From contig OY747703.1 in the NCBI GenBank assembly GCA_963556495.2, forward strand, positions 28,148,296 to 28,212,295: a stretch of DNA of 64,000 bases. Reading direction: 5' to 3'. The position numbers and the translations under genes were made by a program. A model generated the notes under the pieces. That model was not told the origin of the DNA. It did not search any database and saw nothing but the letters and a program-made list of their open reading frames with translations. Positions 35,908-47,533 of this stretch are shown one piece after another; within the stretch, counting starts at the first letter, position 1; each line of letters opens with the position of its first letter. This DNA is from Valencia hispanica (Eukaryota; Chordata; Actinopteri; Cyprinodontiformes; Valenciidae).

Positions 35908-36384
35908 TCATATCACATATAAAATGTCCAGTTTACCTGTCAACTCGTATTTAATCTGTTCCAAATGAACATGATTCATTATATCCTGTAATGGGTGAAA
36001 ATAAGAAGGTGTTTTTTTCTGCTTCCAGTTTAACAAGATAAGCCTCCTGGCTAGAAGTCTTACAAATTGTATTCCTGTTTTTTGTTTGTTTGAGAGATTA
36101 GCAGGGGCTACATCCAATAAGGCAAAAATTGGATCTGGACTTAATTGTGTATGGCACAGACAACATCTGAAATACGTTTGTCCAAAACGTAAAAAATATT
36201 CGGACAACTCCAGAAAGTATGAGCTAGAGAGACCGATCCTTTGCCACCCGATCACAGGAAGAGTCTGTTCCAGGAAACATTTTGGAAAGCTGTTGTTTGG
36301 ACAAGTGTAATCTATATAAACTTTGAACTGCAGTAATGACGAGCACAGATTGAGGAGTGAACGTTGTTCTGGGCCTTGGTCCAT
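35908..36384 (-). pseudogene. L1 ORF2 C-terminal frame
   Basis: A 158-codon frame in the L1 fragment. It includes a Cys-rich stretch (RCCLCHTQLS), then LLDVAPANLSNKQKTGIQFV and ARRLILLNWKQKK, and ends in LDILYVI. The last part matches the second L1 copy at 62054-62254 (AKKTILLNWKNKKALNINQY). The ATG is internal and not the true start; the N-terminal third is out of frame with the L1 protein. Confidence 0.75.
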
Positions 36385-36451
36385 TGAGAGTCAGTGATGT
36401 TTACTCCAAGGTCCCTCTGCCAGGCTTCTTTCAGGTTGTCCAGTGTACCCA

Positions 36452-36856
36452 GTATGAACCTACTCAACCCCTCAGGTCATCTGGATCCGCTCTTTTATTG
36501 GTTCCCAGAGTCAGAACCAGACATGGAGAAGCTGCGTTCAGCTTCTATGCTCCACATGTCTGGAACAAACTCCCAGAAAGCCTCAGATCAGCTGAAACAC
36601 TCAGTTTATTTAAATCCAGGTTAAAGACCCACCTGTTCTCAGCTGCTTTTGATTAGATTTTTATTCTAAGTTTTAAATCTGCACGGCTTCTTTTAAGATA
36701 GATTTTTTGTTTTGGTTCATTTTATATCATGGTTTTTATTTCTGTACTTTTGCTTTTTCTGCACCCTGCTGCAATGCTTTTGATGTTTTATGTAAAGCAC
36801 TTTGAATTGTTTTGCAACATGAATTGTGCTATACAAATAAACTTGCCTTGCCTAGG
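36452..36856 (+). mobile_element. L2-B LINE 3' end inserted in L1
   Basis: The copy starts at TGAACCTACTCAACCC with the RT C-terminus (PTQPLRSSGSALLLVPRVRT, then AFSFYAPHVWNKLPESLRSA, and SRLKTHLFSAAFD before the stop). It continues through a T-rich 3' UTR to GTGCTATACAAATAAACTTG and TTGCC repeats. It is 5'-truncated and lies head-to-head inside the minus-strand L1; L1 coding sequence resumes on both sides. The frame 36357-36656 is a chimera: its first ~30 codons are antisense L1. Confidence 0.9.
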
Positions 36857-37130
36857 TATATATTCCATTTCTGATAGTTTCTTACATATCTTTGTGATTG
36901 AGCCTTTTTTCAGTGGATCTTTTAAAATTAGAGAATTCAGTTCATATTCAGGGGGCTGACTGGGGAAAGATAAGATTTTTTTTTTTTACAAAACTGCGAA
37001 TTTGTAAGAATTTGAAAAAAAAAATTCTATCAATATATTTATTTTGTAATTGATCAAATGTAGCGATGGTTCTTTGAATAAACAGATCTTGTACACAGCA
37101 TAGTCTTTTAAAATCACATTTTAAAAATGG

Positions 37131-37899
37131 TTATAATTCTCTTCACACACATCCCCTTTTCACAAAGCCTTCTGAATTAATTCAGCACAGTTTTGATAAT
37201 GTAGTACTAAATCATCTAGCATCTCAGGACACTTTTCATATACAGCAGGTCTGCACCACATTCTTCATTATATCAATTCTAATAACATTTACTCAATAAG
37301 AAGTACTACCTGCGCACTCTGGACTTTTGGGCTCATGGCTGGTGCTGGATCTTGCTTTTGACAAGGGGCTACAAGACGGTTTCCCAGTTATGTGGCATTG
37401 CATCCTAGTATTAGTTAAATTATATAAAGTTATGATATGCCACATAATTTAATGAAATGATAATTATTTACGGTGGTTTGCGGGGGGGAAAGTTCCACAT
37501 CTTGCCTTACCTGTTTCTTCGTCCTTATTTGATGTTTCAAACTTTCCATTCTTTGCACATTTAGCTGTTTTCAGAGCCTCTCTCTTTTTGGGCCTTCTCC
37601 ATGCCATCCTTACTCTTACTACTTTCCATCAAAAAGAGCTACGACTGAAGGCAGAGGCAATCGAGTGACAGAGGGAGCAGCGGATCAATCCAGTGTATGG
37701 CATGCCGTTTGCGTAAACAGCCCTTGCGGCTCAAACATCAGACCGGCCCACCGGAATTGTCCTGGTCCTACTCTGGGCCTGGTCGAGACTCATATACTTG
37801 TATTAGTTTTGGTACTAAAACCTGGCATATACTGAAATTAAAAAAACTATATGGGCACAAGCAAATCCAAATATATGAAACTGTGCTTAAATATGGAGC
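37131..37899. other. Unassigned sequence
   Basis: No gene is recognised. A GC-richer stretch at 37690-37790 (CGGCCCACCGGAATTGTCC) may be part of a DNA element. The frame 37697-38125 runs across this stretch into the following LINE UTR and is not a gene. Confidence 0.35.
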
Positions 37900-38725
37900 A
37901 TATATAATTTGTGGAATGGAGATAGGTTCTGCTGAAGGTTTCCACCTGTTAAAGGGGAGTCTTCCTTTCAGCTGTTGCTACATGCATGCTCAGTATGAAG
38001 GATCGCTGCAAAGTCTATCACATAATGCAAGTGGCAATCCACTGTCGCTATGTAACAGTGGAAATTTTGTGTTTTTAGTTTTAGTTTTTTTTTTATTTTT
38101 ATTTGCATTTTTAGCTATGATTTAATTAGTGATTATTTTTACTCTGGATTTTATATTTTTATTGCATGTTTTTAATGCTGTGGCATGACATTGTTTTAAT
38201 CCACTGTGCACTGATTGGAAGGACTGCTTAATTGCATACATGTGTTGAGGTGTGGGTGGGCCCTGGGGCGGCTCCAAACAGTAAACAGGCCTGTGGAGGA
38301 AGCTTTTAATGAGAAGTTTTTAATAATATAATTTAGTTTCTTTTTAAAGGTTTTTTTTAAGAGAAAACTTTTTACTAAACAATTATTTATCTGTTTTCCA
38401 ACTGGGAATAAAACTCTGTTCAGAGCTGCTCGGTCTCTGGTCCCAGGGTCCTGATTTGATGCCCCTCCTCATTTAACCAAATCTCCCGACAGCTACATGC
38501 TTGTCAAGGAGGACTGAATGCTACAAATCAATGACTCAATGCAATCTGCTGGGTTTTTTCCCAACCAATTTCAATAATGGACTGAACTTGACTGCTTTGT
38601 TTGATATCTTGGATCAATTGGTATGTATGATTGAACTGAACTTCCCTTTTTTCTTTTTGTAAAGTACCTTGAGATGACGTGGTGTTAATTGGTGCAATAT
38701 AAATAAACTGAAAGGAATTGAATGG
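37900..38725 (+). mobile_element. Divergent L2-type 3' UTR
   Basis: The order is that of the L2-A 3' UTR, in altered form: GGTTCTGCTGAAGGTTTCC, CCTGTTAAAGGGGAGTCTTCC, GCATGCTCAGTATGAAGGATC, CAATGCAATCTGCTGGG, CCTTGAGATGACGTGGTGTT, TGCAATATAAATAAACTG, then a short GGAATTGAATGG tail. A central ~450-bp segment is unlike L2-A. It is probably an older or separate L2 subfamily. Confidence 0.75.
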
Positions 38726-40954
38726 AACATGTGGGATTACCACACTGCTCCCTTGATGTGTCAATTCACATAAGCAAATTGATGTAAATCAACTCTGCAC
38801 ATTTTATTCTCCTGGCTGCAAAGTTAAAATGTCTTCTTGAGAGAAGAACTTTTAATTGGATTAGAGTCTGACATATTTCTAAATGAGGCAGGTAAAAACA
38901 CAAACTTAGCAGCCGACTCATTTTATGTACAAATACAAATATCTGTTAATGATGTGCGCCACAAATGTGGATCACACTTGCTGTAAATGAAGGCAGAGCT
39001 GCGCAAAGGAAAGAGTGAGGTTGCATAAAATAAAGTACTGTAAGCACAGAGGCATACTGGTGTGTTATAGAATGATCTGAATTTATGCTTTAACAAACAT
39101 AAACAGGAAGCAATTCAGTTTAACCACTGACAAGAACTGTAGAGAAGAGGATGCCTTCATGGCGCCCTCTAATGCATATCAACCCTGTGGGCCCAGGCTC
39201 AGTGCCCATTAGGAGGGAAGAATTGATAGAATAGTTAAAAATTGTCCACTAAGTGGCAATAGTCACCAATTCAAAAATAATAAAGATACAAATTCAATTG
39301 AGACCCAAAAACACAAAGATCCACAAATTATGAAAAATGGACTGGTAGCAAGGCTTGGTAGCTCTCACTGGTAGGCTACGCTAAGTCAACAAACCATTTG
39401 CATATAAGACATCACCTGAACTTCAGAAAATCTTCTATATTTTTATGCTGCTAAATTACATGTAAAACATTAGCACAAAAACACATTCTATACAGAACGG
39501 AAAAAATGAGAAGTATTGGTTAATATAAAGTTTTTTCATCCCAATCGTATATACAGTAATCAGCAGATAAAGTGTTTCCGTGCAAAAATAAAGAAATGTA
39601 TAAAATTATGTTTAACTGAGAATTAAATTGAGAAGTATAACAGAGAGCCAGACTTCAACCTAGCTAATGCTTATTTATTATTTCTAAGCCAGGTAAAACC
39701 TCTGATAAATGGGAATGTAATAAATGGCAACAAAAGTAGGTACAATTATACATTTATACAACATTTTGTGTTAATTTAACTCAGGTTTGTGCTCCCTGAG
39801 ATAATAATGATGTCGGATACTTCAGCTAATTATGTTTGAGTACTTTATTATCTGAACCATTCAGTTCAAGGATAGATACAGTTAAACATTTCTTTTTACT
39901 TCTATATTCTATTTTCCAGTTATATTATATTTTATTATATTTGCACAATTTCTTAAACTGCACAATGTCTCCAATAAAAAACAAACAAACAAAACATTAA
40001 AAGTAATTTATTATCATGCTGAAATCGATATATATGATATATGAAGACTTTAGACTGACATATTTTGACACATCAGCCTGAATACCCACTGTCATCATTT
40101 CTTTTTCACAAGCTAAGAACTCTTCAATTATATCCCCTCACCTTGTCACTTCTCCCACCACAGACTTTCATCGACAAAGTCTGCTCTGCTGTCACCTAAA
40201 AAAAGAGCTTGTCCACACTGATTTGCAACAACTAAAGCTGTAGATGAATATTTAGGTAGTATTGATAATTTGCCCATGGTTTAATGATAGAGAGCAGTAT
40301 CTGAGTTTTAAGCTAAACATACATGAAAACAAATTGTTGTTGAAATGAATCCAAAGTAAGAATGTAAGACCAACAGGGAAATAAAGTGGAGCAGTAAAAA
40401 TAAAATGTTTAAATGTTAAACGTAGTCTCTTAATTATGTGTTTTAGTGTGTATTTTTTGAATGTTGATTTGCTTTGTAGACTTTGTTTTAGATTTTTTTT
40501 TACAACCTAGTTTGGAAGCTGTCCTGTTGCACGGCACGGATTTAGTTGATATTTGTACCATCTTGAATGGAACATTTATTGATCTTGAGTAACCATTCAC
40601 AATCCAAAGTCCAAAGTTCCCAACAGGTTATAAAGGAGATGCTGTTAATGGAGAACAGAGGCATTGTTAGGAGTATCTAGGAGGAAGCTGAATTACTTCC
40701 TCCCCTAAAAACATCATGGAATGTGAGGTCACTGGCAGATAAAATGGAATATTTTGGAGCACTGACAACATTATAATGGGACTGTGGGAAATAATAAAAC
40801 AATTGTAATGAGACATGATTGCAGGAGCATATCACACTGTTCTTTCCAACATTTAAACTTTTGGGATGGAAGAGGCTGAAGACACCTTGCCAACAATGAG
40901 ACCGGTAGCAGTACAATTCTTATTAACAACAGATGGTGTTACCCCAATATGTTA
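38726..40954. other. Unassigned sequence
   Basis: AT-rich DNA with no recognised gene, LINE or TIR. The minus frame 38528-38764 spans the end of the LINE tail and is not a gene; 40677-40916 (minus) has no domain. Confidence 0.45.
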
Positions 40955-41095
40955 CCATTGGATGAGTGCACCTCCGTGATAGAGTGGCTGTCTAACGCCT
41001 CGAGGATAGGAGGTTCAGTGCCTATTCCCTACCTCTGTTGAAATGTTTTCTGTCCCCAATAGACATATGTGTGGATGATTGTACAGTACAATAAA
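40955..41095 (+). mobile_element. Possible tRNA-derived SINE-like tract
   Basis: GTGATAGAGTGGCTGTCTAACGCC resembles a tRNA D-arm/A-box, and GGTTCAGTGCC ~20 bp later fits the B-box pattern GGTTCRANNCC. The tract is followed by a non-tRNA body ending in ACAATAAAAC. It could be a degenerate tRNA-related SINE head. A true tRNA gene is unlikely: no acceptor stem pairing is seen. Confidence 0.35.
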
Positions 41096-42173
41096 ACTGT
41101 TTACTCACAAATTTTCAACAAGAAACACAAGAATGCTTAGGTGAAGAGAAACACATGTGGGGATGTTTCTTTAGTTCTGTTTGAAATCACAATGCGCACA
41201 AACAGACCAGGCGCCAGGGCAATTTAGCTGGGGGGGCCCAGTTTTTATTTACCCCTTTGCATTTTTACGTCCCGTTGGCAGTGTGTTACATACTTCAAGG
41301 TCAAATCCGTCTTTTTTTGACACCCTTTCTAAGTACATATTCATATTATACATAATTTACAAGCTGAGATTCTTTCAGGGGTGGGCTGGCCAGAGGGAGG
41401 TTTGGGAGTTTTCCCGAACGGCCAGTCTGTACTTGATCGGTAGCCTGAACATTTGTTTTTGTACTCCAAAAGCAGCTGCAGTTAACCTTGATAATTCCCT
41501 TCTTTATGTGTATTTCTTACATAGTTTTCATCAGAACTACCATTAGCATGGAAGTTAGAAAAACCTGAATTTCCCCTTGGGGATTAATAAAGTATTTCTA
41601 AATCTGAAGTTAGCCTAATAATTTTGCAACACTCTTTTTCTTCTTTTTTGTGTTTATCAGCGGCCGGCAAACAACAAATTGGTGCATTACCGCCACTGAC
41701 TGGTATAGAGTGTGGACCAAAGTCAATACGTTGTTATCTGTCTTGGCCAGGCCCGCCCATGGTGCCAGGCCTGCGCACACACCGGACTATTGTAGACATT
41801 AGTTTTGACCATTATAAATAGTTAAACCTGCTTAAATTTCTTGAATGAACCTGATAAAGATTTTTTTTTTTTTAATCGAATGTTTAATTATTTTATAAAG
41901 ACATTTACCGACCACTCCATAAGTGTTGGAATGTCCAATATTATTTAAAAGCAGTTTTCATCATATTAGGATTAATATTCTGCTCTGTTACTAGGCAGAC
42001 AAAGGGACTCTGTCTAGCTCTATGATTGGTTGATCTTCTGTAAGAATAATAGCAGGTCTTGCAGTACTCATTGAATGAGATTTGTTATGTATAACAGCAA
42101 AATGAACCAATCATACAAATCCTGTTGGAATTATCCTGTTGGACTTGAGGTTTACTAATAATACAATTGTACA
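41096..42173. other. Unassigned sequence with a LINE-tail-like phrase
   Basis: CCTGAATTTCCCCTTGGGG followed by ATTAATAAAGTATTTC at ~41561-41599 is a phrase common at 3' ends of fish retroposons. The stretch before it (from ~41180) has some low-AT words but no frame with a domain. The class cannot be fixed. Confidence 0.35.
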
Positions 42174-42640
42174 AGGCAAGGCCAGCCAATTTTATTTGTA
42201 TAGCACACTTTCAACAGCAGGGTAATTCAAGGTGCTTTACATGATTTGGTGATTTAAAAAACAAAACAAACAGACGTGGAATATAACATTGCAAATTAAA
42301 AGTAAAAGAAACACACATTACACATGATACACAATAAGCCAAGAGAAAGATCAATAAAGCAAGAGAGCATGAACACATTTCATACATATGACATCAATCA
42401 TTTACTCGAAGGCAATTCTAAACAGATGGGTTTTTAGTCTCGATTTAAAGCAGTTCAGAGTTTCAGCAGCTCTACACTCGTCAGTGTTCGTTCCAGATAA
42501 GGGGAGCATAAAAACTGAAAGCTGCTTCTCCATGTTTAGTTCTGAGTCTAGGGATGTTTAGTAGGCTAGAGTTGGAGGACCTGAGTGGTCTTGGTGGTTG
42601 GTACCGTGACAACAGGTCTTCAACATATTTTGATGTATAT
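42174..42640 (-). mobile_element. L2-B 3' end, 5'-truncated
   Basis: The copy matches 31002-31460: AGGCAAGGCC tail, TTTTATTTGTATAGCACACT, CAGGGTAATTCAAGGTGC, the A-rich UTR, TTTTTAGTCTCGATTTAAAG and the RT terminus down to CAACAGGTCTTCAACATATT. It has ~40 extra bases in the UTR and is truncated near 42640. It is non-coding in practice. Confidence 0.92.
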
Positions 42641-43058
42641 AAACATCAAAACGGTTTGTCATTGTTATGAAGCTATTTAACTGCTGAAACACAGCTATTC
42701 CAATAATTTTACTTTGGAAATATATATATATATACATGTACCAATATTTATTTTGATGGTATATATGTTTACAACCTTAACTTGAGCAGTTTTTATTTCG
42801 CTTGACTTGTTGGAGCACATAGACTATTTTATTTATTTCTACAGAGCACCCTTCGCACCAGAGCATTTTCAATGTATGTTGTTCATGTTGTTCACCATTA
42901 ATTGTTTATGTTTTTAGTCTGCCCTGCTTGTCACAAACATACTCACAGCTTTGCCTGGACCTGACTTATTTTTTTGATAATCCATTTCATATCCCAGCGT
43001 GCCTGTCAGTGACTCAGCATCCAACTTGTCTCCTTTTTGCTTCTTTTCTCTTTCCCAG
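42641..43058. other. Unassigned sequence
   Basis: AT-rich DNA with a short TA run (~42719-42734). The last 30 bases are a strong pyrimidine tract leading to CCCAG at 43058. Confidence 0.45.
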
Positions 43059-43240
43059 TCACCGTGATGCTTCTCTTGACTTTTACCTCCTTATTTTTGC
43101 CTTACCTGCACTCCAGGGAGTTCAGTAAGCACATGAAGTGGGATCACAAATTATTCAACAAGAGCCTAAACATCACAACAACTCAACAGACAAGAAGTGA
43201 TGTGCAACAGATCAACAAAAAGGAGGACTACGTAACTTAA
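43059..43240 (+). CDS. Weak candidate terminal exon (hydrophobic segment plus polar tail)
   Basis: A pyrimidine-rich run ending TTTCCCAG (43058) is a good splice-acceptor pattern. The open frame after it starts with a hydrophobic stretch (TVMLLLTFTSLFLPYLHS), continues with a basic/polar tail (FSKHMKWDHKLFNKSLNI) and ends QINKKEDYVT before TAA at 43238. That is the shape of a last exon encoding one membrane pass and a short cytosolic tail. I do not recognise the protein, no upstream exon was found, and chance is a real alternative. Confidence 0.2.
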
Positions 43241-44229
43241 GTAATGATTACAGACCAAGTAAAGGAGGCAGGTGCTCTGAAGTTGAAATTGTATTTATCA
43301 GTTGTTTTTTTTATGTCATGTTTATTCTGGTGAAAAGTATGAGTGTAAGTGTGTGTGAAAATACTGACTTAAAGCACATTAGTGTGAGGGTTTAATTTTA
43401 AAATTCAGCCAGAATCCTCCCAGGCAATTAAAGGTTGCATTCAGAGCCAAGAAGTCCAACTAAAATAACACACATACATTCAGAGACAGGATACCACAAA
43501 CACGCACGCACACACCCTGAGGATGAGGTGAGGGTGTAAAACCCTTCATATCACAGTGTGACTGCATTTCGGTCTCTGTTCATGTATTGATAGACACACC
43601 AGCCCCCCCACCCCCACACACACACACATACACACAGACCTACAGATGTACATGGACACAAACACACTACAGTGTTGGGCTTACTTTGAAACACACTAAA
43701 ACACACATCCTCATGGACTCAATAAGTCACAGCTCTGGCTCTCAATGTCCAATTACTGTAAGTACCTACAGGAAATGTGTGCTGGGCAACTTTGACAGTG
43801 TGCTACTGCTTCCTTGAAAACAAAAGTTGTGCAAAAAGGTTGTAAAATGGGTGTGATCAATTCAGTAGACATTTGGTAAAATGTTCAGAGACTCAGTGGG
43901 CTTTTTCCCATACAAGGAGTTAATTTAACTAATCATGACTGGCATAACTTGGTCACAACACAGTTCGCAGACTACATTCTGAAACATTAGTTATTAACAA
44001 ACTGACCACACATTACAGACCCTTAAATTAGGTTGATCAACCCTGATAGTCATGAACATTGAAATGCCTGGCATCTCTAGGAAACCAATGAGCAAAACAT
44101 CTTTTCTAAGAATCTAAGAAATTTCTTTTGGTCATAAATGTACATTGCTTATGCCATAACAACTCCTATGCCTGTGCCTGGGCTAAGAACAGTTATTCCA
44201 ATCAAAGTCCTTGATTTGTGTTTGAGACA
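43241..44229. other. Unassigned sequence with CA-rich microsatellite
   Basis: A CCCCCCACCCCCACACACACAC run at ~43603-43638 is the only notable feature. No gene is recognised. Confidence 0.45.
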
Positions 44230-44520
44230 ATCTGAGTTGAACTTTGGGGTGATGGTTAGCTTTGCCAACAAGACCTTCAGTTTGAATCTCGGCTTTTCTG
44301 TGTCATTTTTAAGCTTTCTCCAGGTAGTCCACATTTTTTCTAAGAGTTCAAAGACATACATCTAAGGTCAATTGGATTTGTCAATGTGAGCATGCATGGC
44401 TAGCTCTTTTTTTGCAACTGTGCCTCCAAAGGAATGGTAACCTGAGACTCACCTCTTCACTGTTGGACACTGGCATAGACTCCAGCCTCCTGTATGCAGG
44501 ATTAAGATGACAGAAAATAA
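44230..44520 (+). repeat. Degenerate tRNA-like fish repeat
   Basis: The word order follows a common fish repeat in decayed form: GATGGTTAGCTTTGCCAACA, AGTTTGAATCTCGGC (B-box-like), CTTTCTCCAGGTAGTCCAC, TTCAAAGACATACATCTAAG, GTCAATTGGATTTGTCAATG, then GGACACTGGCATAGACTCCAG. Many substitutions show it is old. Class is left open (tRNA-related SINE or associated DNA element). Frames 44138-44365 and its antisense are not genes. Confidence 0.5.
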
Positions 44521-45134
44521 GAGCTTTAGAGTATGTATTTGGACATTTGAACATACCACAAAGTTACTTCCCTAATAATATAAAACTTGGCCATCCTTTT
44601 GTTGAAACTGGGGTAAAAATGACTCTTGTGTAGAATCTAAAGGAGAAAACCACATAACAATATAAGTTTAGAGTAGCAGTATTCCACTCACCACTCTCCT
44701 TCATGTCTCCAACATGTATAAACTTTCAATTTATTTTAGCATTTTTATAGTATTCGTCAACAATTATTTAACCCATTTAACTGTGGAAGATAATAAGCTA
44801 ATGATTATCTAGCCAGCTCTTGTCCCATGCTTTCTTTCCAGACAAGATAATTTAATTAATGTCCCTTTTTTGTTGAAATTGTTTTTAAAATCTGCATGTT
44901 TGAATTCCAGAACTCAGATTTATTCTTTTGTAGCCATCAAATATATTCCTAAACGTGTCAAGATACAGACTTATTGCTCCTCATTTTTGGTGCCTTATAT
45001 GCACCTTCAATATTTATCAACTTCTTTATTTGGTTTTTTGAAATTACTTTTTGGTATATTCTTGTTTCATTTGTGCATTTCCTTAGATTATGTTTATCAT
45101 TCATTCCATTGTTTGTTGTTTATATCCTTCTCAG
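44521..45134. other. Unassigned sequence
   Basis: AT-rich; the hydrophobic frame 44870-45157 runs into the foldback element and shows no domain. Confidence 0.45.
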
Positions 45135-46120
45135 TGGTAGCACTTTATAATACCTAAACCTTATTTAACCTTAATTACATAATCAACAAATACATAATTA
45201 ATAAGTAACAAACAGTTAATTAACAATGACTCCAACCTAATATACAGTTAATACCTCAATTAAGCCTTACTTCTAATAAATAGTCCCATGTATAAGCTGT
45301 TTGCTCATTGTTTATTCATTGTTTAAACCATGAACAAACTATGTCTAAGTGCATTTATACATGCCCTTTGACACAATGATTCAGACACGCATTAATGACC
45401 AGGAAGTATCCAATTAATGATTTACTCATTCTGCAATGCATTAATGATAAAAGGGATTGCTAGTAGCTAAATAAGTCTTGTATGAGATTCTTTCCAAAGT
45501 AAAGACTATTTATGCTTTATTATATATTTGTTAACGTATGAATGCTTCCTATAGACCTGGTGTCCTGTGTGTCCCTTTTGAAGACTCGAAAAAAAAAGAA
45601 ATCAATACATGGCACTGCTTTTACACCTAATTTTTTTCTCAGCAACTACTTCTTCTGCAGCCACTTGATACATTTGAGTGACTTTTAGTGACTTTCTTTC
45701 TGTCATCTCACTAATACTAATGCATTTTTCTCACAATAATGAAAAATATATGTAAAAATTTTACATTACAGCATGTATTAATTTATTTTTTCACATTTAA
45801 GTCTTTTAGCAATCCACATAAATATTAATGCATTGCAGAATGAGTAAATCATTAATAAGATACTCCCTAATTATTAATACATGTCTAAATTGTTGTGTAA
45901 TAAGGCATCTATAAATGCACTTACACATAGTTTATTCATGGTTTATTAAGTATGAATGAGCAATAAGTACACAGCTTATACATGGGACTATTTATTAGAA
46001 GTAAAGCATTAATTAATGTAATGTTAATTTTTAGGTAGGAGTCATTGTTAATTACCTATTTCTCACTAATTAATAACTTATTTATTGATGTGCAACTAAG
46101 GCTAATCAAGCTGTAATTAT

Positions 46121-47533
46121 TGTTGTAACTATTAATAATAAAAAATTGTCTGGTTTTCTGAGCATCAATAATTATAATCAATAATTTAATATTAATATAA
46201 TTATTGATGAGGTTCGAGTTTAACCTGTTTATTAAAGATAAAGGGGCACCAATCTCATAAATGAGATAATTTTAATTAAACCAGACAGTCAGTCAGTCTC
46301 TCTGAAAAGGTGGAGTTCGTCCGCGGGGTTAAAACAAACTTCACAGCACACACTGAAATAGCACAGCAAACTTCTCGTTACTTAAGTGAATTTATTAATG
46401 AATTAGGTCAACCTTACAGATTACATTTCATTCATAATTTCCATCTATTTTATCACATGCAAAAATATAGAACAAAGTTAACGTCGAGGGAAGGGGGCGT
46501 GTGTGTGCGGCTGTGTGTGTGTGTGTGGGAGACAGCGACCGAATGAGGGGGGGGTTTCAGCTTAACCCCTCAATGCGATCAATAACTCAAGCCTTATCAA
46601 TTGGCGCAATCGGTTCACAAACGGAGATAAAGGACGACCATGTGGCGATTCAACAAAGGCTAGTTTCATTAGCAATGGTGGCTTGGACAAAGGAAACTGG
46701 GCGACGGAGAAAGGGGATCAACTGAGGCCACGCGACCTGTCTAAACAGACACGCGCCGACCGCAGTGGACAATAAAACAAGCCAGGAAATAATACAATAT
46801 AATATACTGCTTCTGGTTGCAACCAAAGTCAAATAATTAAACACAAAAAGCATGCACATTCAGGGTCGGTGTACTGAGACAGACGACCAAGAATAACAGT
46901 GGTTAACAAGTTGACAGACTTATTTTAACCAACAGAAAACGCATATATTAACCCGTTAAGACCTAATTCTCCTCTACCCAGACCAAAAGAAATAAACCAG
47001 GTTTTCCTACTTGGTGGGGGCAGCTCTCCACAGTCCACGACGAAGAACGTAGAAAGTGTCCAGTTTAAAGGGAGTGGTTTGCGCAAAACCGAGGTCGGAA
47101 AAGCAGACGTCCGACTTTAGGTGCTGAGGGACTCAGGCCGGTTTAAATAGAGCTCAGATGGCCAGCGGACTCCCTGGTTGCCCGTACAGGAAAGTCTGTT
47201 TGCTCGGCCGATTCACTTCGAAGCTTAAAAGGGAAGTTCTTCCTGGTCCAGCAGGTTTGAACGAAAAAAAGGACAAATGCTAGCAATGGATGAAAGCGTC
47301 TCCTTGCGGCACCGCTGAGGAACCAAAAGACAAAGATTTCAATATCCGCGCTGCCTTTTATCAACTCTGTGATGTCATCACTGGCCACAGACCAATGAAA
47401 ATTGGTTGAGGCCAGCGCAACGGATGCTGGGAGATGCAGTTTGTTCAGTGAAAGGATGCTGGGAGATGCAGTTCATTCAGTGAAAGGATGCTGGGAGATG
47501 CAGTTCTTTCAGTAAAATGCCATAGCCTCAACA
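46121..47533 (-). repeat. Solo LTR of the 4316-7991 element family
   Basis: On the minus strand it runs from TGTTGAGGCTATGGC to TTACAACA, 1413 bp, flanked by TTAT at 46117-46120 and 47534-47537. It has no second LTR or internal region, so it is the usual product of recombination between two LTRs. It holds ~370 bp (about 46900-47273) absent from the 3' LTR at 7003-7991, a GT/CA microsatellite (~46498-46528) and three 32-bp tandem repeats at its 5' end. Frames 46310-46546, 46501-46725, 46650-46859 and 47143-47388 are within LTR sequence and are not genes. Confidence 0.93.
47422..47517 (-). promoter_or_regulatory. Three 32-bp tandem repeats in the LTR U3
   Basis: Units begin at 47422, 47454 and 47486, each reading GGATGCTGGGAGATGCAGTT on the plus strand. 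On the LTR sense strand the core is ACTGCATCTCCCAGCATCC. The 5' LTR remnant at 4316 has two units and the 3' LTR at 7003 has one. Tandem repeats at this place in an LTR are typical of enhancer elements; that role is inference. Confidence 0.75.

Larger units (their letters stand above)
35905..37130 (-). mobile_element. L1-type LINE fragment, interrupted by L2-B
   Basis: Read on the minus strand from 37130, the sequence encodes L1 ORF2 C-terminal blocks in order: TFDQLQNKYI, FLQIRSFV, APEYELNSLI, KKGSITKICKKLSEMEYI, then (after the L2-B insertion 36452-36856) TLDNLKEAWQRDLGVNITDS, SLAHTFWSCPNI, and the tail ARRLILLNWKQKKTPSYFH. Frameshifts separate the blocks. The clean frame is 35908-36384. 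Both ends are truncated and no 3' tail is seen. Confidence 0.85.

Noticed and set aside
36357..36656. A 99-codon frame with an RT-like C-terminus
   Set aside because: It crosses an L1/L2-B insertion junction; the N-terminal part is antisense L1.
34885..37790. Phrases near 34885-34960 and 37735-37790 as two ends of one large DNA transposon
   Set aside because: The reverse-complement match is weak, and the interval already contains several other insertions. The evidence is not enough.
40955..41030. A tRNA gene
   Set aside because: Box-like words are present but there is no acceptor-stem pairing or plausible anticodon arm.
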